Part shown: piece after piece, positions 1-6,498 of the stretch | How positions within the stretch are numbered: the first letter of the stretch is position 1 | How the letters are laid out: the number at the start of each line of letters is the position of its first letter | Made by a program: the position numbers and the translations under genes | Notes under the pieces: model-generated | Told to the model about the DNA's origin: nothing | Database searches by the model: none | What the model saw: the letters and a program-made list of their open reading frames with translations, nothing else | Assembly (NCBI GenBank): GCA_017541025.1 | Contig: JAFXZY010000036.1 | Span: forward strand, 1 to 39,194 | Direction of reading: 5' to 3' | Length of the DNA stretch: 39,194 nt | From: Bacteroidaceae bacterium | GTDB lineage: Bacteria > Bacteroidota > Bacteroidia > Bacteroidales > Bacteroidaceae

Positions 1-25
1 GCAACTCGTGAAGCAGGGCCAGCAT
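1..25 (-). CDS. 5' end of an unidentified minus-strand gene, cut by the window edge
   Basis: A minus-strand frame with an ATG at 25 reads MLALLHEL before running off the window. An in-frame GTG at 58 would lengthen it, but a good promoter lies at 63-94 and would start transcription near 57, so the ATG with a leader of about 30 nt is preferred. Far too little is visible to identify a product. Confidence 0.3.
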
Positions 26-62
26 CTGCGCTATATCATTGTTCTCTCCAATTATCACGCCA

Positions 63-94
63 CAAAGGTACAAATAAATGAGAGAACTAACAAA
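63..94 (-). promoter_or_regulatory. Bacteroidetes-type promoter, minus strand
   Basis: On the minus strand TACCTTTG (63-70) matches the -7 consensus TAnnTTTG, and TTTG (91-94) lies 20 nt upstream as the -33 element. It would drive the gene leaving the left edge. It is back to back with the plus-strand promoter at 98-130. Confidence 0.6.
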
Positions 95-97
95 AAT

Positions 98-130
98 CTT
101 GTATTCTTATCTTCATTTATTCTACCTTTG
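98..130 (+). promoter_or_regulatory. Bacteroidetes-type promoter, plus strand
   Basis: CTTG (98-101), a 21-nt spacer and TACCTTTG (123-130) form a good promoter facing into the window. Transcription would start near 137, leaving about 220 nt before the first plausible start codon at 357. The rest of 131-261 is AT-rich with no recognised feature. Confidence 0.5.
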
Positions 131-261
131 TGACAGCAATACCTTATTATATATAATGTCCCTAAAACGACGCACAATATAACCAAAAATTATAAAACGA
201 GCAACAAATTGACATAAAAACAACTAAAAATAATATTCGAGTAAACATTATAGAAAGATAA

Positions 262-294
262 TTTGTGAGAATGGCGAAATGTTTGTAATTTCGC
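262..294 (+). promoter_or_regulatory. Second promoter overlapping a perfect 7-bp palindrome
   Basis: TTTG (262-265), 20 nt, then TAATTTCG (286-293) resembles the Bacteroidetes promoter with one change in the -7 box. The inverted repeat GCGAAAT (274-280) / ATTTCGC (288-294), separated by 7 nt, covers the -7 box. It could be an operator or an RNA hairpin at the transcript start. Confidence 0.4.
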
Positions 295-356
295 ATCAAC
301 TTTTTGGATAAAAAGGGCTAAAAGGCTCTTCGGATTTCCCCATCTCCGCAACAGAT

Positions 357-566
357 ATGAAATCTACGAAAGCCGAAAGCTGTATGCTCACACCAGATGG
401 CGTGGGCATCTACAGCATTCGGAAAAGTAGATATGCGTTGCGGCTAGATGGGTTTTCCGATATGTATGTGGGTGTCCACGCTCTTTCTAAAGACAGGACG
501 CAAATGGTATATATAAAAGATTTAAGGAAAAAGAAAATGAAAAGTATTATACAACATAGTGGATGA
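357..566 (+). CDS. Small hypothetical protein, 69 aa
   Basis: Unrecognised. The frame opens with MKSTKAES, holds a tyrosine- and arginine-rich middle (residues about 18-45) and ends with a lysine-rich stretch (KDLRKKKMK). There is no signal peptide or membrane segment. It follows the promoter/palindrome at 262-294 and precedes the 177-aa hypothetical gene in the same direction, so it may be the first gene of the accessory block. Length and composition give only moderate support for coding. Confidence 0.4.
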   Translation: MKSTKAESCMLTPDGVGIYSIRKSRYALRLDGFSDMYVGVHALSKDRTQMVYIKDLRKKKMKSIIQHSG

Positions 567-579
567 CACCAAGGGCGAT

Positions 580-588
580 TATCCACAT
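580..588 (+). other. Isolated DnaA-box-like sequence
   Basis: TTATCCACA matches the classical DnaA box exactly. Only one copy was seen in the region, so this is not evidence for an origin. It lies between two small genes of the accessory block, which also encodes a primase-helicase-like protein. The rest of 567-774 shows no other feature. Confidence 0.3.
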
Positions 589-774
589 AAATACAAAAGG
601 CCTTACTGACAAAGGTTGGCCTTGCGTAAACAGAAGATTCAGAATTTTTGTATAGTAGAATATGGCAGCCGGAAAGGTTTTCGGCTCCTATTTTTCTGTG
701 CCCTTCTGGAAGAGGAATCTTCGAAAAAAAACAATAAACAATAACAAAAACCTAAAATAAATAAGAATAACAAC

Positions 775-1308
775 ATGAGTTCTGAAGACGCTAAATCATT
801 TGTGGCCCACATGTTGGGCCTATTAAAACGGATGAACATTAATCCAAACCAGTTCATTATTAACATAAACCTTGATAAGGCTACGGGTGTTTCATATAAT
901 GGTGAACAACCCAAAGCGGAAAAGCAGGAAACGACTCCATTCCCCGCCACAACGCCTACTTATACAGACGACGTGATAGCAAGAGCTATATCCTCTATAA
1001 ATGGTAAAGATAAGGCAATAAACAATTATCAGGTTTGGTTAGGGGCTTGTTGTTTGCTTATGTGTAAATACGGGTTCCCCCAAAACTTGGAGATGTGCTG
1101 TAGTAAGATAGCTACACTGCCCTATAAAGATGAGCCTCTACCCTTAGAATGTAAATATGAGAGCATACGCAAGTTTGCCTACTTGAAATTCGTACGCGAA
1201 GATGTAGATAAATGGGATTCGTACCAACCTAAAGATGATGAGAAGAAGTTATTTTATGGTTGTAAGAACGTCAAGCAAGAATTAGAAAAAGCATTAAATT
1301 TGGGATAG
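775..1308 (+). CDS. Hypothetical protein of the accessory block, 177 aa
   Basis: No family recognised. The protein is soluble. Residues about 1-30 look helical, about 50-70 form a Pro/Thr-rich linker, and about 75-175 form a more conserved-looking region with aromatic and cysteine residues (GACCLLMCKYGF) and a charged C-terminus. The ATG at 775 follows a long A-rich leader typical of Bacteroidetes. It comes before the DUF3127 gene and the primase-like gene and is separated from them by phased repeats and a terminator. Function is unknown. It may be a DNA-processing accessory protein, but that rests only on its neighbours. Confidence 0.6.
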   Translation: MSSEDAKSFVAHMLGLLKRMNINPNQFIININLDKATGVSYNGEQPKAEKQETTPFPATTPTYTDDVIARAISSINGKDKAINNYQVWLGACCLLMCKYGFPQNLEMCCSKIATLPYKDEPLPLECKYESIRKFAYLKFVREDVDKWDSYQPKDDEKKLFYGCKNVKQELEKALNLG

Positions 1309-1323
1309 AAATGAGGGAAGATT

Positions 1324-1380
1324 TTCCCAAACGTTCCCAAAATCTTCCCAAACGTTCCCAAATTTTACCCAAAAAGTTCC
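1324..1380 (+). repeat. Helically phased TTCCCAAA repeats
   Basis: TTCCCAAA-like units start at 1324, 1334, 1345, 1355, 1366 (TACCCAAA) and 1377 (TTCC only). The spacing is 10, 11, 10, 11, 11 nt, the helical repeat of B-DNA, so all units face the same side of the duplex. GGGAA (1316-1320) also forms an inverted repeat with TTCCC (1324-1328). This resembles iterons, a multi-site operator or a bend. It sits just upstream of a terminator hairpin. Confidence 0.65.
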
Positions 1381-1403
1381 AGAGACCCTGGGACTTTTTT
1401 TTT
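1376..1403 (+). terminator. Rho-independent terminator
   Basis: GTTCCAG (1376-1382) pairs with CTGGGAC (1388-1394) with one wobble, around a 5-nt loop, followed by nine T residues (1395-1403). It would end transcription of the 177-aa gene. A TACCTTTG -7-like box follows at 1409-1416 and may restart transcription, although no clear -33 element was seen. Confidence 0.7.
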
Positions 1404-1435
1404 GCCCTTACCTTTGCATCGTCAAACTTAAACGA

Positions 1436-1463
1436 GTTGACAGTTGATAGTTGACAGTTGACA
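1436..1463 (+). repeat. Heptamer array, four GTTGAYA units
   Basis: Four 7-nt units (GTTGACA, GTTGATA, GTTGACA, GTTGACA) lie between the terminator and the DUF3127 gene. The 28-nt block is the exact reverse complement of 3861-3888, inside the primase-like gene. No other feature was seen in 1464-1590. Confidence 0.7.
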
Positions 1464-1590
1464 GTTTGACGGTGCTCTTTTATTTATTGCTACAACCCAA
1501 AACACGCGGTAGGCCGTGTGATACAAATACATTATTAATTAATCATTAACGGTCGCACTAAAGGATGCGACGTAAAACAAAACAAACGTT

Positions 1591-1860
1591 ATGAGATTTA
1601 CAGGTAAAATTACAAAAGTGATGCCCTTGGTGACTGGAACGTCGGAGAAGGGCAGTGAGTGGAAACGTCAGACCATCGTGGTTACGGATGATGACCCTAA
1701 TGCAGCTTATCCTGACGAGATGGTGCTGGACATCTGGAACGATAAGATACCAGAGCAACCACTGGAAGTGGGAAAGCATGTGGAAGTTTTCTACAGCGTT
1801 CGCACAAGAGAGTATAACAACAAGTTGTTTAACGACATCAACGTATTTAGAGTGAAATGA
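1591..1860 (+). CDS. DUF3127 domain protein, 89 aa
   Basis: The sequence matches the DUF3127 pattern: a short all-beta, OB-fold-like protein opening with a beta strand (FTGKITKVMPL), a GTSEKGSEWKRQ turn, and the block LDIWNDKIPEQPLEVGKHVEV. Its length, about 90 aa, suits a single domain. Family members are often annotated as single-strand-DNA-binding-like. That suits its place just upstream of a primase-helicase-like gene, but binding is inferred, not seen. The ATG at 1591 follows an A-rich leader. An alternative ORF from 1655 in another frame is rejected. Confidence 0.75.
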   Translation: MRFTGKITKVMPLVTGTSEKGSEWKRQTIVVTDDDPNAAYPDEMVLDIWNDKIPEQPLEVGKHVEVFYSVRTREYNNKLFNDINVFRVK

Positions 1861-1868
1861 TTCATTTC

Positions 1869-1895
1869 AACGATAACGTTAACGATAACGATAAC
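1869..1895 (+). repeat. AACGAT/GTTAAC array, copy 1
   Basis: A 27-nt block built of AACGAT units around a GTTAAC palindrome, just after the DUF3127 stop codon. The same 27 nt recur at 3018-3044 inside the primase-like gene, and 26 of them recur at 5313-5338. Related but diverged copies lie at 5810-5838 and 9196-9214. Confidence 0.75.
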
Positions 1896-1905
1896 AAACT
1901 CAAAG

Positions 1906-2316
1906 ATGAATAAGGATAAGGTTATTCTGCACGTTAGGAACAGACATGGTATTAGGATGGGGCGCTGCTGTATGAGCTGCGCTTACAAGATGTGCACAAA
2001 GGAACAGAAACTGCGCCGATGCGCGTTGGATGGTATAGTCCATCGTCGTTGCCACGTGTGCCACGATTGGGAAATGAGTCGCGCTATGCAAGGGGCTGGC
2101 GCCTCTGGCGGCTTGATTAAAAAGCGCGAGTACCTGATGTACGTACTTGCAATCAGGGTGGAAGAACAAAAAAGCCTCACCCCTAACCCCTCTCCCGTGG
2201 GCGAGGGGAACTTATCCGTGGGCGAGGGGAACATTAAGCAAATAGAGCGTAAGAGTGTAGAAGAGATTAGGGAAGAATTTGAGAAGGAGCATGATTCCAT
2301 TTATCTCAGATTTTAA
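1906..2316 (+). CDS. Cysteine-rich hypothetical protein, 136 aa
   Basis: The N-terminal two thirds carry paired cysteines and histidines (GRCCMSCAYKMC, then HRRCHVCHDW) that could hold one or two metal ions. The block KKREYLMYVL follows. It resembles small Cys-rich proteins found beside VirE/DUF3987 genes in Bacteroidales, recalled from general knowledge. Residues about 89-110 (SLTPNPSPVGEG, then LSVGEGN) are encoded by a dispersed palindromic element at 2175-2233 and are not part of the original fold. The C-terminus is a charged helix. Function unknown. Confidence 0.6.
   Translation: MNKDKVILHVRNRHGIRMGRCCMSCAYKMCTKEQKLRRCALDGIVHRRCHVCHDWEMSRAMQGAGASGGLIKKREYLMYVLAIRVEEQKSLTPNPSPVGEGNLSVGEGNIKQIERKSVEEIREEFEKEHDSIYLRF
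2175..2233 (+). repeat. GC-rich palindromic element inside the Cys-rich gene
   Basis: The stretch contains CCCCTCTCCC and GGGCGAGGGG as hairpin arms. The right half (CCGTGGGCGAGGGGAAC) is repeated directly after itself. The frame stays open and encodes TPNPSPVGEGN followed by LSVGEGN. The same pattern, TPNPS-GG, occurs in cobQ at 31662-31693. Confidence 0.7.
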
Positions 2317-2365
2317 TTAACAATTAATGATTAACAATTAATAACTAACAATTAACAATTAATCT
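2317..2365 (+). repeat. Heptamer array, seven TTAAYAA-like units
   Basis: Seven consecutive 7-nt units (TTAACAA, TTAATGA, TTAACAA, TTAATAA, CTAACAA, TTAACAA, TTAATCT) begin one base after the stop of the Cys-rich gene. The sequence is AT-rich but keeps the strict 7-nt period of the other arrays in the window. Confidence 0.65.
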
Positions 2366-2448
2366 GAGCGGAGGAAAGTGAAGGAAGTCACTAGTGTGAA
2401 ATATGGCCAATTCTTTCAACGACCTTCACTCCCAAATTCGCAAAGATT

Positions 2449-2775
2449 ATGAAGAAATTTATTTTTATTTTGAATGCTCTGAATATTATGACAGAGCTTA
2501 TGAAGGGAAAAAAAATAGAAGGTGCTCTTTATGTGGACAAGAACACCAGGTTATTAACCTTTAAGCCTTACATCCGCAAGGCACCATCCAGCAGCACAGA
2601 CAAGGTGGTATGCTATCTGGAGAACGGATGGGTAAAGGAAAGCCCACGGCGCTATAAGGTATATGACAGCTTTAACAAGCGTCTGGGGATGGCAAGGATA
2701 ATAAGCATAATGGAACGTGACATGAGGGATGCCAAGCTTGCCCTGATTAACAAGGAAATGGAGGAGAGCTTATGA
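2449..2775 (+). CDS. Hypothetical protein upstream of the primase-like gene, 108 aa
   Basis: Residues about 18-60 (KGKKIEGALYVDKNTRLL, then TFKPYIRK) and about 65-75 (LENGWVKES) form a compact mixed alpha/beta unit. The C-terminal 25 residues are a charged helix (IMERDMRDAKLALINK). Similar small proteins accompany VirE/DUF3987 genes in Bacteroidales; no function is known. The stop codon overlaps the start of the next gene (ATGA at 2772), so the two are probably translationally coupled. The start could also be the Met at residue 14 (2488). Confidence 0.6.
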   Translation: MKKFIFILNALNIMTELMKGKKIEGALYVDKNTRLLTFKPYIRKAPSSSTDKVVCYLENGWVKESPRRYKVYDSFNKRLGMARIISIMERDMRDAKLALINKEMEESL

Positions 2776-5270
2776 TATACAGAATAACAAACACAGGGCA
2801 TAAGCATGCTCACCGCGTAAAGAACCGCGAGGAACTGATGGCTTTACGCAACTCCATCGAGAATCTGGATAACCTTGCGAAAGCCCGCAAAGGTGATGCG
2901 GAAGCTAAGGGCAAACTGCTGCAACTGGCTTATAATCTGGGTCACGTAGATGGTGAAATAGCGGGATGCAAGAGTATTGGGAGCTTCTTCTTTCATGACA
3001 TAGACGCCTACGGCGAAAACGATAACGTTAACGATAACGATAACGGGGGTGAGGCTATTAAAGACCTTATCCTTAGTAAAAAGGAAGAGATTGGTTTGGT
3101 GATGTTGGAGAAAAGCGCAAGCGGCGGTTGGCATCTGGTCTGCAAGCGTGTGCCTGGAACCACCATCTTGGAGAACCAAGTGCGTATAGCAACCATTCTT
3201 AAGATAGAAATGGATACCAGCACCAAAGACCTTCAGCGCATTGTGTACAGCACCAGCGGAAGCCCCGAGGATTTGGTTTATCTGGATGATGAACTCTTCA
3301 CCGAACCCATGACTCCCGAAGAGTGTGAACAGGAATACAAGAACCTGAAAGTACGTGTAATGCGTCGTAAAGAGAATGTTCCAGAAGGGGCAAAGAAGAA
3401 GGATAAGCACTATAGGCCGTGGCTTGAAAGCCCCCTCCCTGCTCCCCCTTTGGGGGAGTGCTGTGAAGCAGAGGGGGCAGACCAAGAAACCCTAGTACTC
3501 CCCCAAAGGGGGAGCGGAGAGGGGGCCTTCCCAACGCATTATCACGGCATTCCATTTACTGATATATTGAAGAAATATTGGGAAGTTAATAATAAAGGGT
3601 TTGAGCCTAAGGAGGGAGATAGAGACACATTGACGTTCCAGTTGGCTTGCGACCTAAGGCACATCTGCGGCAAGAACTTTGATTGGTTGGATCAGGTGAT
3701 TCCATGCTACGACAATTTCCCATTGGAAGAGAAGCGCAAAAAGATTCAGAGTGCCCTGAACTCTGACCTTGAGGCCTTCCCTTCGCGCTTACGCAACACG
3801 CTGAACGCATTGGAAGTGAAAAATGACAGAGGTAAGAAGGAAGATGGAAGAGGGAATGACTGTCAACTGTCAACTATCAACTGTCAACTGGAAGAATGGG
3901 GTGATAAGATTGAGGAGCTGAGTAAGGACTATCCTATCCTGAAGGATATTACGCGAGGACTCAAAAAGAACCAATACCCTGCGGCATTGTTTGTGGCGGG
4001 CGGATTCATGATGACGCTGATGACACGTTGCTCGTACCGTTTCTACCATCGTCCTGAGGAGCGGAGAAGGCTGAACAACTCAACCCTTATCATTGGCGAC
4101 CCTGCCAGCGGAAAGAGTTTTGCCAACCGTCTGTACCATCTGTTGGCAGCGCCTATCATAGAGGCTGACCAAGAGGGCAAGAATGCCGTCAATGCCTATC
4201 GTGAACTGATTCGAACCAAGGGTGCCAACAAGGACAAGCCGCAGAAGCCTAAGGTGATTATCCGCGTACATCCGGCACGAACGAGTAATGCTCAGTTCAT
4301 CAACGATATGGTGAATGCTGTGGAGGAAGTGGACGGCGAGAAGATACATCTGCACATGCTGACCTTCGATACAGAGCTGGACAATACGGTGATGGTACAG
4401 AAGGGTGGATCGTGGATTGACAAGATGAGTTTGGAGCTGAAAGCCTTCCACAACGAGGAGGACGGTCAGTCGTATTCTAATACGGATTCTATCCTTCAGG
4501 ACTTTAATGTGTACTGGAATTATATTTACACGGGAACGCCCATCGCCTTGAAGAAGAAGGTGAACGAGCAGAACTTCGGAAGCGGTCTGGCTACCCGTCT
4601 GACGTGCATCCCGTTGCCTGCCACAAGGTTCAAGATGCTGTCGCGTGAGAGCACGGTGGACTACGAGAGCGACCTGCGTCTGAAGGATTGGGCCTACAAA
4701 CTGGACCGTATGAAGGGCGTACTCTCCTTGCAGAAGATTGTGGATGAGCTATACGACTGGACGGCTCGACGCATGGCAGATGCTGAGGAGAACGAATCGG
4801 ATGCGGAGGAGATGCTGCTGAAACGCTGTGCTTATCACGGGCTGAACTTCTCGGCTCCCTTCATAGTAATGCGCCATTGGGATAAGATGCGTCAGGACGG
4901 CCAGTATTGGTGCGGCGAGTTTGAGACGGATGAGACCGACTGGGCGTTGGCAGAACTGATTGTGAACATCCAGTACGCTTGCCAGCGTCACTTCTTCGGC
5001 GCTATGGCTGAGGCTTACTTTGAGAACAAGAACCGAATTGCCAGTGTGAATGTGCAGCGCAAGAAAAAAACGTACGAAGGGTTCAGCCGTCTGCCTGAGG
5101 AGTTCACCGTAGAGGATGTGATGAGGTGCTTTAAGATTGACAATGAAGGTTATGCCCGAGTTAGAATAAAACGATTGACGGATGACCATTTAGTTGAAAA
5201 GTTAAATGATGGACGTCAGGTTGGTAACGAAACATCGATATATCGCAAAACGGGCGTTATTATGTTGTAA
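2772..5270 (+). CDS. VirE-N / DUF3987 primase-helicase-like protein, 832 aa
   Basis: The N-terminal third resembles the BT4734/VirE-N fold (VDGEIAGCKSIGSFFFHDID, then SASGGWHLVCKR and RIVYSTSGSPEDL), related to archaeo-eukaryotic primases. A primase-C-like helical segment follows (residues about 270-330, DRDTLTFQLACDLRHICG). The C-terminal half is DUF3987, with a Walker A motif IIGDPASGKS near residue 440. Such proteins are taken to act in replication or mobilisation of Bacteroidales mobile elements. Three dispersed repeats sit inside the ORF without breaking it: 3018-3044 (NDNVNDNDN), 3430-3526 (ending VLPQRGSGEGAF) and 3860-3887 (CQLSTINCQL). All fall before the ATPase domain, probably in loops or linkers. 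Confidence 0.75.
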   Translation: MIYRITNTGHKHAHRVKNREELMALRNSIENLDNLAKARKGDAEAKGKLLQLAYNLGHVDGEIAGCKSIGSFFFHDIDAYGENDNVNDNDNGGEAIKDLILSKKEEIGLVMLEKSASGGWHLVCKRVPGTTILENQVRIATILKIEMDTSTKDLQRIVYSTSGSPEDLVYLDDELFTEPMTPEECEQEYKNLKVRVMRRKENVPEGAKKKDKHYRPWLESPLPAPPLGECCEAEGADQETLVLPQRGSGEGAFPTHYHGIPFTDILKKYWEVNNKGFEPKEGDRDTLTFQLACDLRHICGKNFDWLDQVIPCYDNFPLEEKRKKIQSALNSDLEAFPSRLRNTLNALEVKNDRGKKEDGRGNDCQLSTINCQLEEWGDKIEELSKDYPILKDITRGLKKNQYPAALFVAGGFMMTLMTRCSYRFYHRPEERRRLNNSTLIIGDPASGKSFANRLYHLLAAPIIEADQEGKNAVNAYRELIRTKGANKDKPQKPKVIIRVHPARTSNAQFINDMVNAVEEVDGEKIHLHMLTFDTELDNTVMVQKGGSWIDKMSLELKAFHNEEDGQSYSNTDSILQDFNVYWNYIYTGTPIALKKKVNEQNFGSGLATRLTCIPLPATRFKMLSRESTVDYESDLRLKDWAYKLDRMKGVLSLQKIVDELYDWTARRMADAEENESDAEEMLLKRCAYHGLNFSAPFIVMRHWDKMRQDGQYWCGEFETDETDWALAELIVNIQYACQRHFFGAMAEAYFENKNRIASVNVQRKKKTYEGFSRLPEEFTVEDVMRCFKIDNEGYARVRIKRLTDDHLVEKLNDGRQVGNETSIYRKTGVIML
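3018..3044 (+). repeat. AACGAT/GTTAAC array, copy 2, in a coding region
   Basis: Identical over 27 nt to 1869-1895. It starts exactly on a codon boundary (codon 83 of the primase-like gene), spans nine codons and encodes NDNVNDNDN. Because the unit is 6 nt, copy-number change would keep the frame. Confidence 0.75.
3430..3526 (+). repeat. Two inverted GC-rich palindromic elements in a coding region
   Basis: The first unit runs 3430-3478. Its ends are GCCCCCTC and GAGGGGGC, and it has an inner perfect hairpin CTCCCCC-TTT-GGGGGAG (3442-3458). The second, 3495-3526, holds CTCCCCC-AAA-GGGGGAG (3498-3514) and ends GGAGAGGGGGC. It is close to the reverse complement of the left part of the first unit. 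Both are read through in frame. The second unit is identical over 32 nt to 5460-5491. Confidence 0.8.
3860..3887 (+). repeat. Heptamer array in a coding region, four CTRTCAA units
   Basis: Four units (CTGTCAA twice, CTATCAA, CTGTCAA) encode CQLSTINCQL inside the primase-like protein. Shifted by one base, the 28 nt at 3861-3888 are the exact reverse complement of 1436-1463. At 7 nt per unit, gain or loss of one unit would break the frame. Confidence 0.75.
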
Positions 5271-5277
5271 TATATCA

Positions 5278-5376
5278 TTGTATCATTGTATCATTTGAAC
5301 AATTAACTTCGTACGATAACGTTAACGATAACGATAACAAAAACCATTTAACATTTTAACATTTTAACATTTTAAC
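5278..5376 (+). repeat. Repeat-filled intergenic region
   Basis: Between the primase-like and P5-like genes lie three TATCATTK units with an 8-nt period (from 5278), the third AACGAT/GTTAAC copy (5313-5338, identical to copies 1 and 2 over 26 nt), and about four CATTTTAA-like units with an 8-nt period (from 5345). No coding sequence or terminator was seen. Confidence 0.65.
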
Positions 5377-5387
5377 TTTATTAAATT

Positions 5388-5813
5388 ATGGAAAGTCGTG
5401 GAATACGTAATAACAATCCATTAAACATTAGATTATCAAGTGATAAATGGCAAGGACAAGTACTCCCCCAAAGGGGGAGCGGAGAGGGGGCTTTCTGTCA
5501 GTTTTATACTATGGAATATGGTTGGAGAGCCGCCTTTGTAATACTGTGCCGAACGTACTACGGGAAGTATAAGCTACGGACTATCAGAGACATTGTGTCC
5601 CGATGGGCTCCAGCCAAGGAGAATAACACGGAGGCATATATCCGTCACGTTTCGGACTATACGGGTATCTCGCCCAACAAGGTGTTAGGCTCACCCCAAG
5701 AACATCCTACCCAATGGCTACTGATAGGCTACGCAATGGCTGTAGTGGAGAACGGGAAAGCGCTCCCTGCGGTGCCGATGCTAAAAGGATTTGCTCTGGC
5801 AAATCAACCTTAA
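5388..5813 (+). CDS. Structural protein P5-like protein, 141 aa
   Basis: The N-terminus RGIRNNNPLNIR and the block CQFYTMEYGWRAAFVIL are characteristic of the P5-like family found in phages and Bacteroidetes accessory clusters. Related proteins are sometimes annotated as lysozyme-like or structural. Later blocks IRDIVSRWAPAKENNTEAYI and DYTGISPNKVL also fit. Between WQGQ and CQF lies VLPQRGSGEGAF, encoded by a 32-nt palindromic element (5460-5491); relatives as I recall them have only a short loop there. The start is the first ATG after an A-rich leader. Phage lysis or virion function is possible but not shown. Confidence 0.7.
   Translation: MESRGIRNNNPLNIRLSSDKWQGQVLPQRGSGEGAFCQFYTMEYGWRAAFVILCRTYYGKYKLRTIRDIVSRWAPAKENNTEAYIRHVSDYTGISPNKVLGSPQEHPTQWLLIGYAMAVVENGKALPAVPMLKGFALANQP
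5460..5491 (+). repeat. GC-rich palindromic element in the P5-like gene
   Basis: Thirty-two nt identical to 3495-3526, with the hairpin CTCCCCC-AAA-GGGGGAG. It begins at a codon boundary (codon 25) and is read in the same frame as the other copy, so both proteins contain VLPQRGSGEGAF. Confidence 0.8.
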
Positions 5814-5838
5814 CGATAACGTTAACCTTAACCTTAAC
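5810..5838 (+). repeat. AACGAT/GTTAAC array, copy 4 (diverged)
   Basis: It starts TTAACGATAACGTTAAC and continues with two CTTAAC units. It overlaps the stop codon of the P5-like gene (5811-5813) and precedes a hairpin terminator. Confidence 0.6.
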
Positions 5839-5844
5839 AAAAAA

Positions 5845-5875
5845 GGACAGGCTTGAAATCAAGCTTGCCCTTTTT
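5845..5875 (+). terminator. Probable bidirectional terminator
   Basis: CAGGCTTGA (5848-5856) pairs with TCAAGCTTG (5859-5867) with one wobble. It is flanked by A residues on the left and a T run (5871-5875) on the right, so it can end both the P5-like gene (plus) and the DUF5362-like gene (minus), which converge here. Confidence 0.65.
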
Positions 5876-5889
5876 CTGTTTATATCTTC

Positions 5890-6345
5890 TTATGCTGCGG
5901 AAGCGGCGATGCCTACTGCGGCAAGTCCACCAATCAGCAGAAGAGCATATATTATCAGTACAATAATGCAAAGAATACCCATGAACTGAAGATAACCCTG
6001 CAAGCCGGCAAAGCCTCGGGCTAACTCTGCCTCGTTGTTGGTGAGGCAAGCGGCCTTTGTGCCGTTGGCAAACTGGAATCCCTTGATGAGGGGATAAATC
6101 ATAATAACAGCCATAATCAGGTAAGTAATACCCATTACGCCCTGAATTCCTGCCATACCGGGTATAACGGCGAACTTGCTGCTGAAAGCCAACATAGCCA
6201 CGGCAACACCTACCATGAAAACAATGCCAATGCAACCTACGATGCAGAGGAACTTTGCCCACTTTGCCGAGCTGAGCAAGTCGGCCTTCATACTCTCGTT
6301 AATTACCATTCCGGCACTCTCCTGAATCTTTACTTCTTCTTCCAT
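5890..6345 (-). CDS. DUF5362-like membrane protein, 151 aa
   Basis: A short soluble N-terminus (MEEEVKIQESAG) is followed by four hydrophobic segments at residues about 32-52, 60-85, 87-100 and 120-148, and by the loop ACLTNNEAELARGFAGLQGY. This layout matches the DUF5362 family of small Bacteroidetes inner-membrane proteins, whose function is unknown. The gene stands alone, converging with the accessory block and diverging from the peptidase genes. No consensus promoter was recognised in 6346-6400. Confidence 0.65.
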   Translation of the reverse strand: MEEEVKIQESAGMVINESMKADLLSSAKWAKFLCIVGCIGIVFMVGVAVAMLAFSSKFAVIPGMAGIQGVMGITYLIMAVIMIYPLIKGFQFANGTKAACLTNNEAELARGFAGLQGYLQFMGILCIIVLIIYALLLIGGLAAVGIAASAA

Positions 6346-6498
6346 AATGCTAATAGTTTTTATTAGGGTTTGTTGATAATTTTTTTGCGAATTTACGAAA
6401 AAACATGAATATAAGGAAGGCTTTTGGTCTATTATTTAAAGAATTTGTTGTATATTTGTGGTTAGAAATACACAAACAGGTATGAAGACAAAAGAAAA

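Noticed and set aside
580-588. A single TTATCCACA as part of an origin of replication
   Set aside because: Only one box was seen, no AT-rich unwinding region with further boxes, and dnaA is 13 kb away.
1324-1380. CRISPR array
   Set aside because: The units are 8 nt with 2-3-nt gaps and no spacers. Nothing in the window has repeat-spacer structure or cas genes.
2403-2564. A 53-codon ORF overlapping the start of the 108-aa gene, with a CSLCGQEH motif
   Set aside because: It lies in another frame over a region where the 108-aa protein matches the pattern of known cluster neighbours. The CxxC is probably chance.
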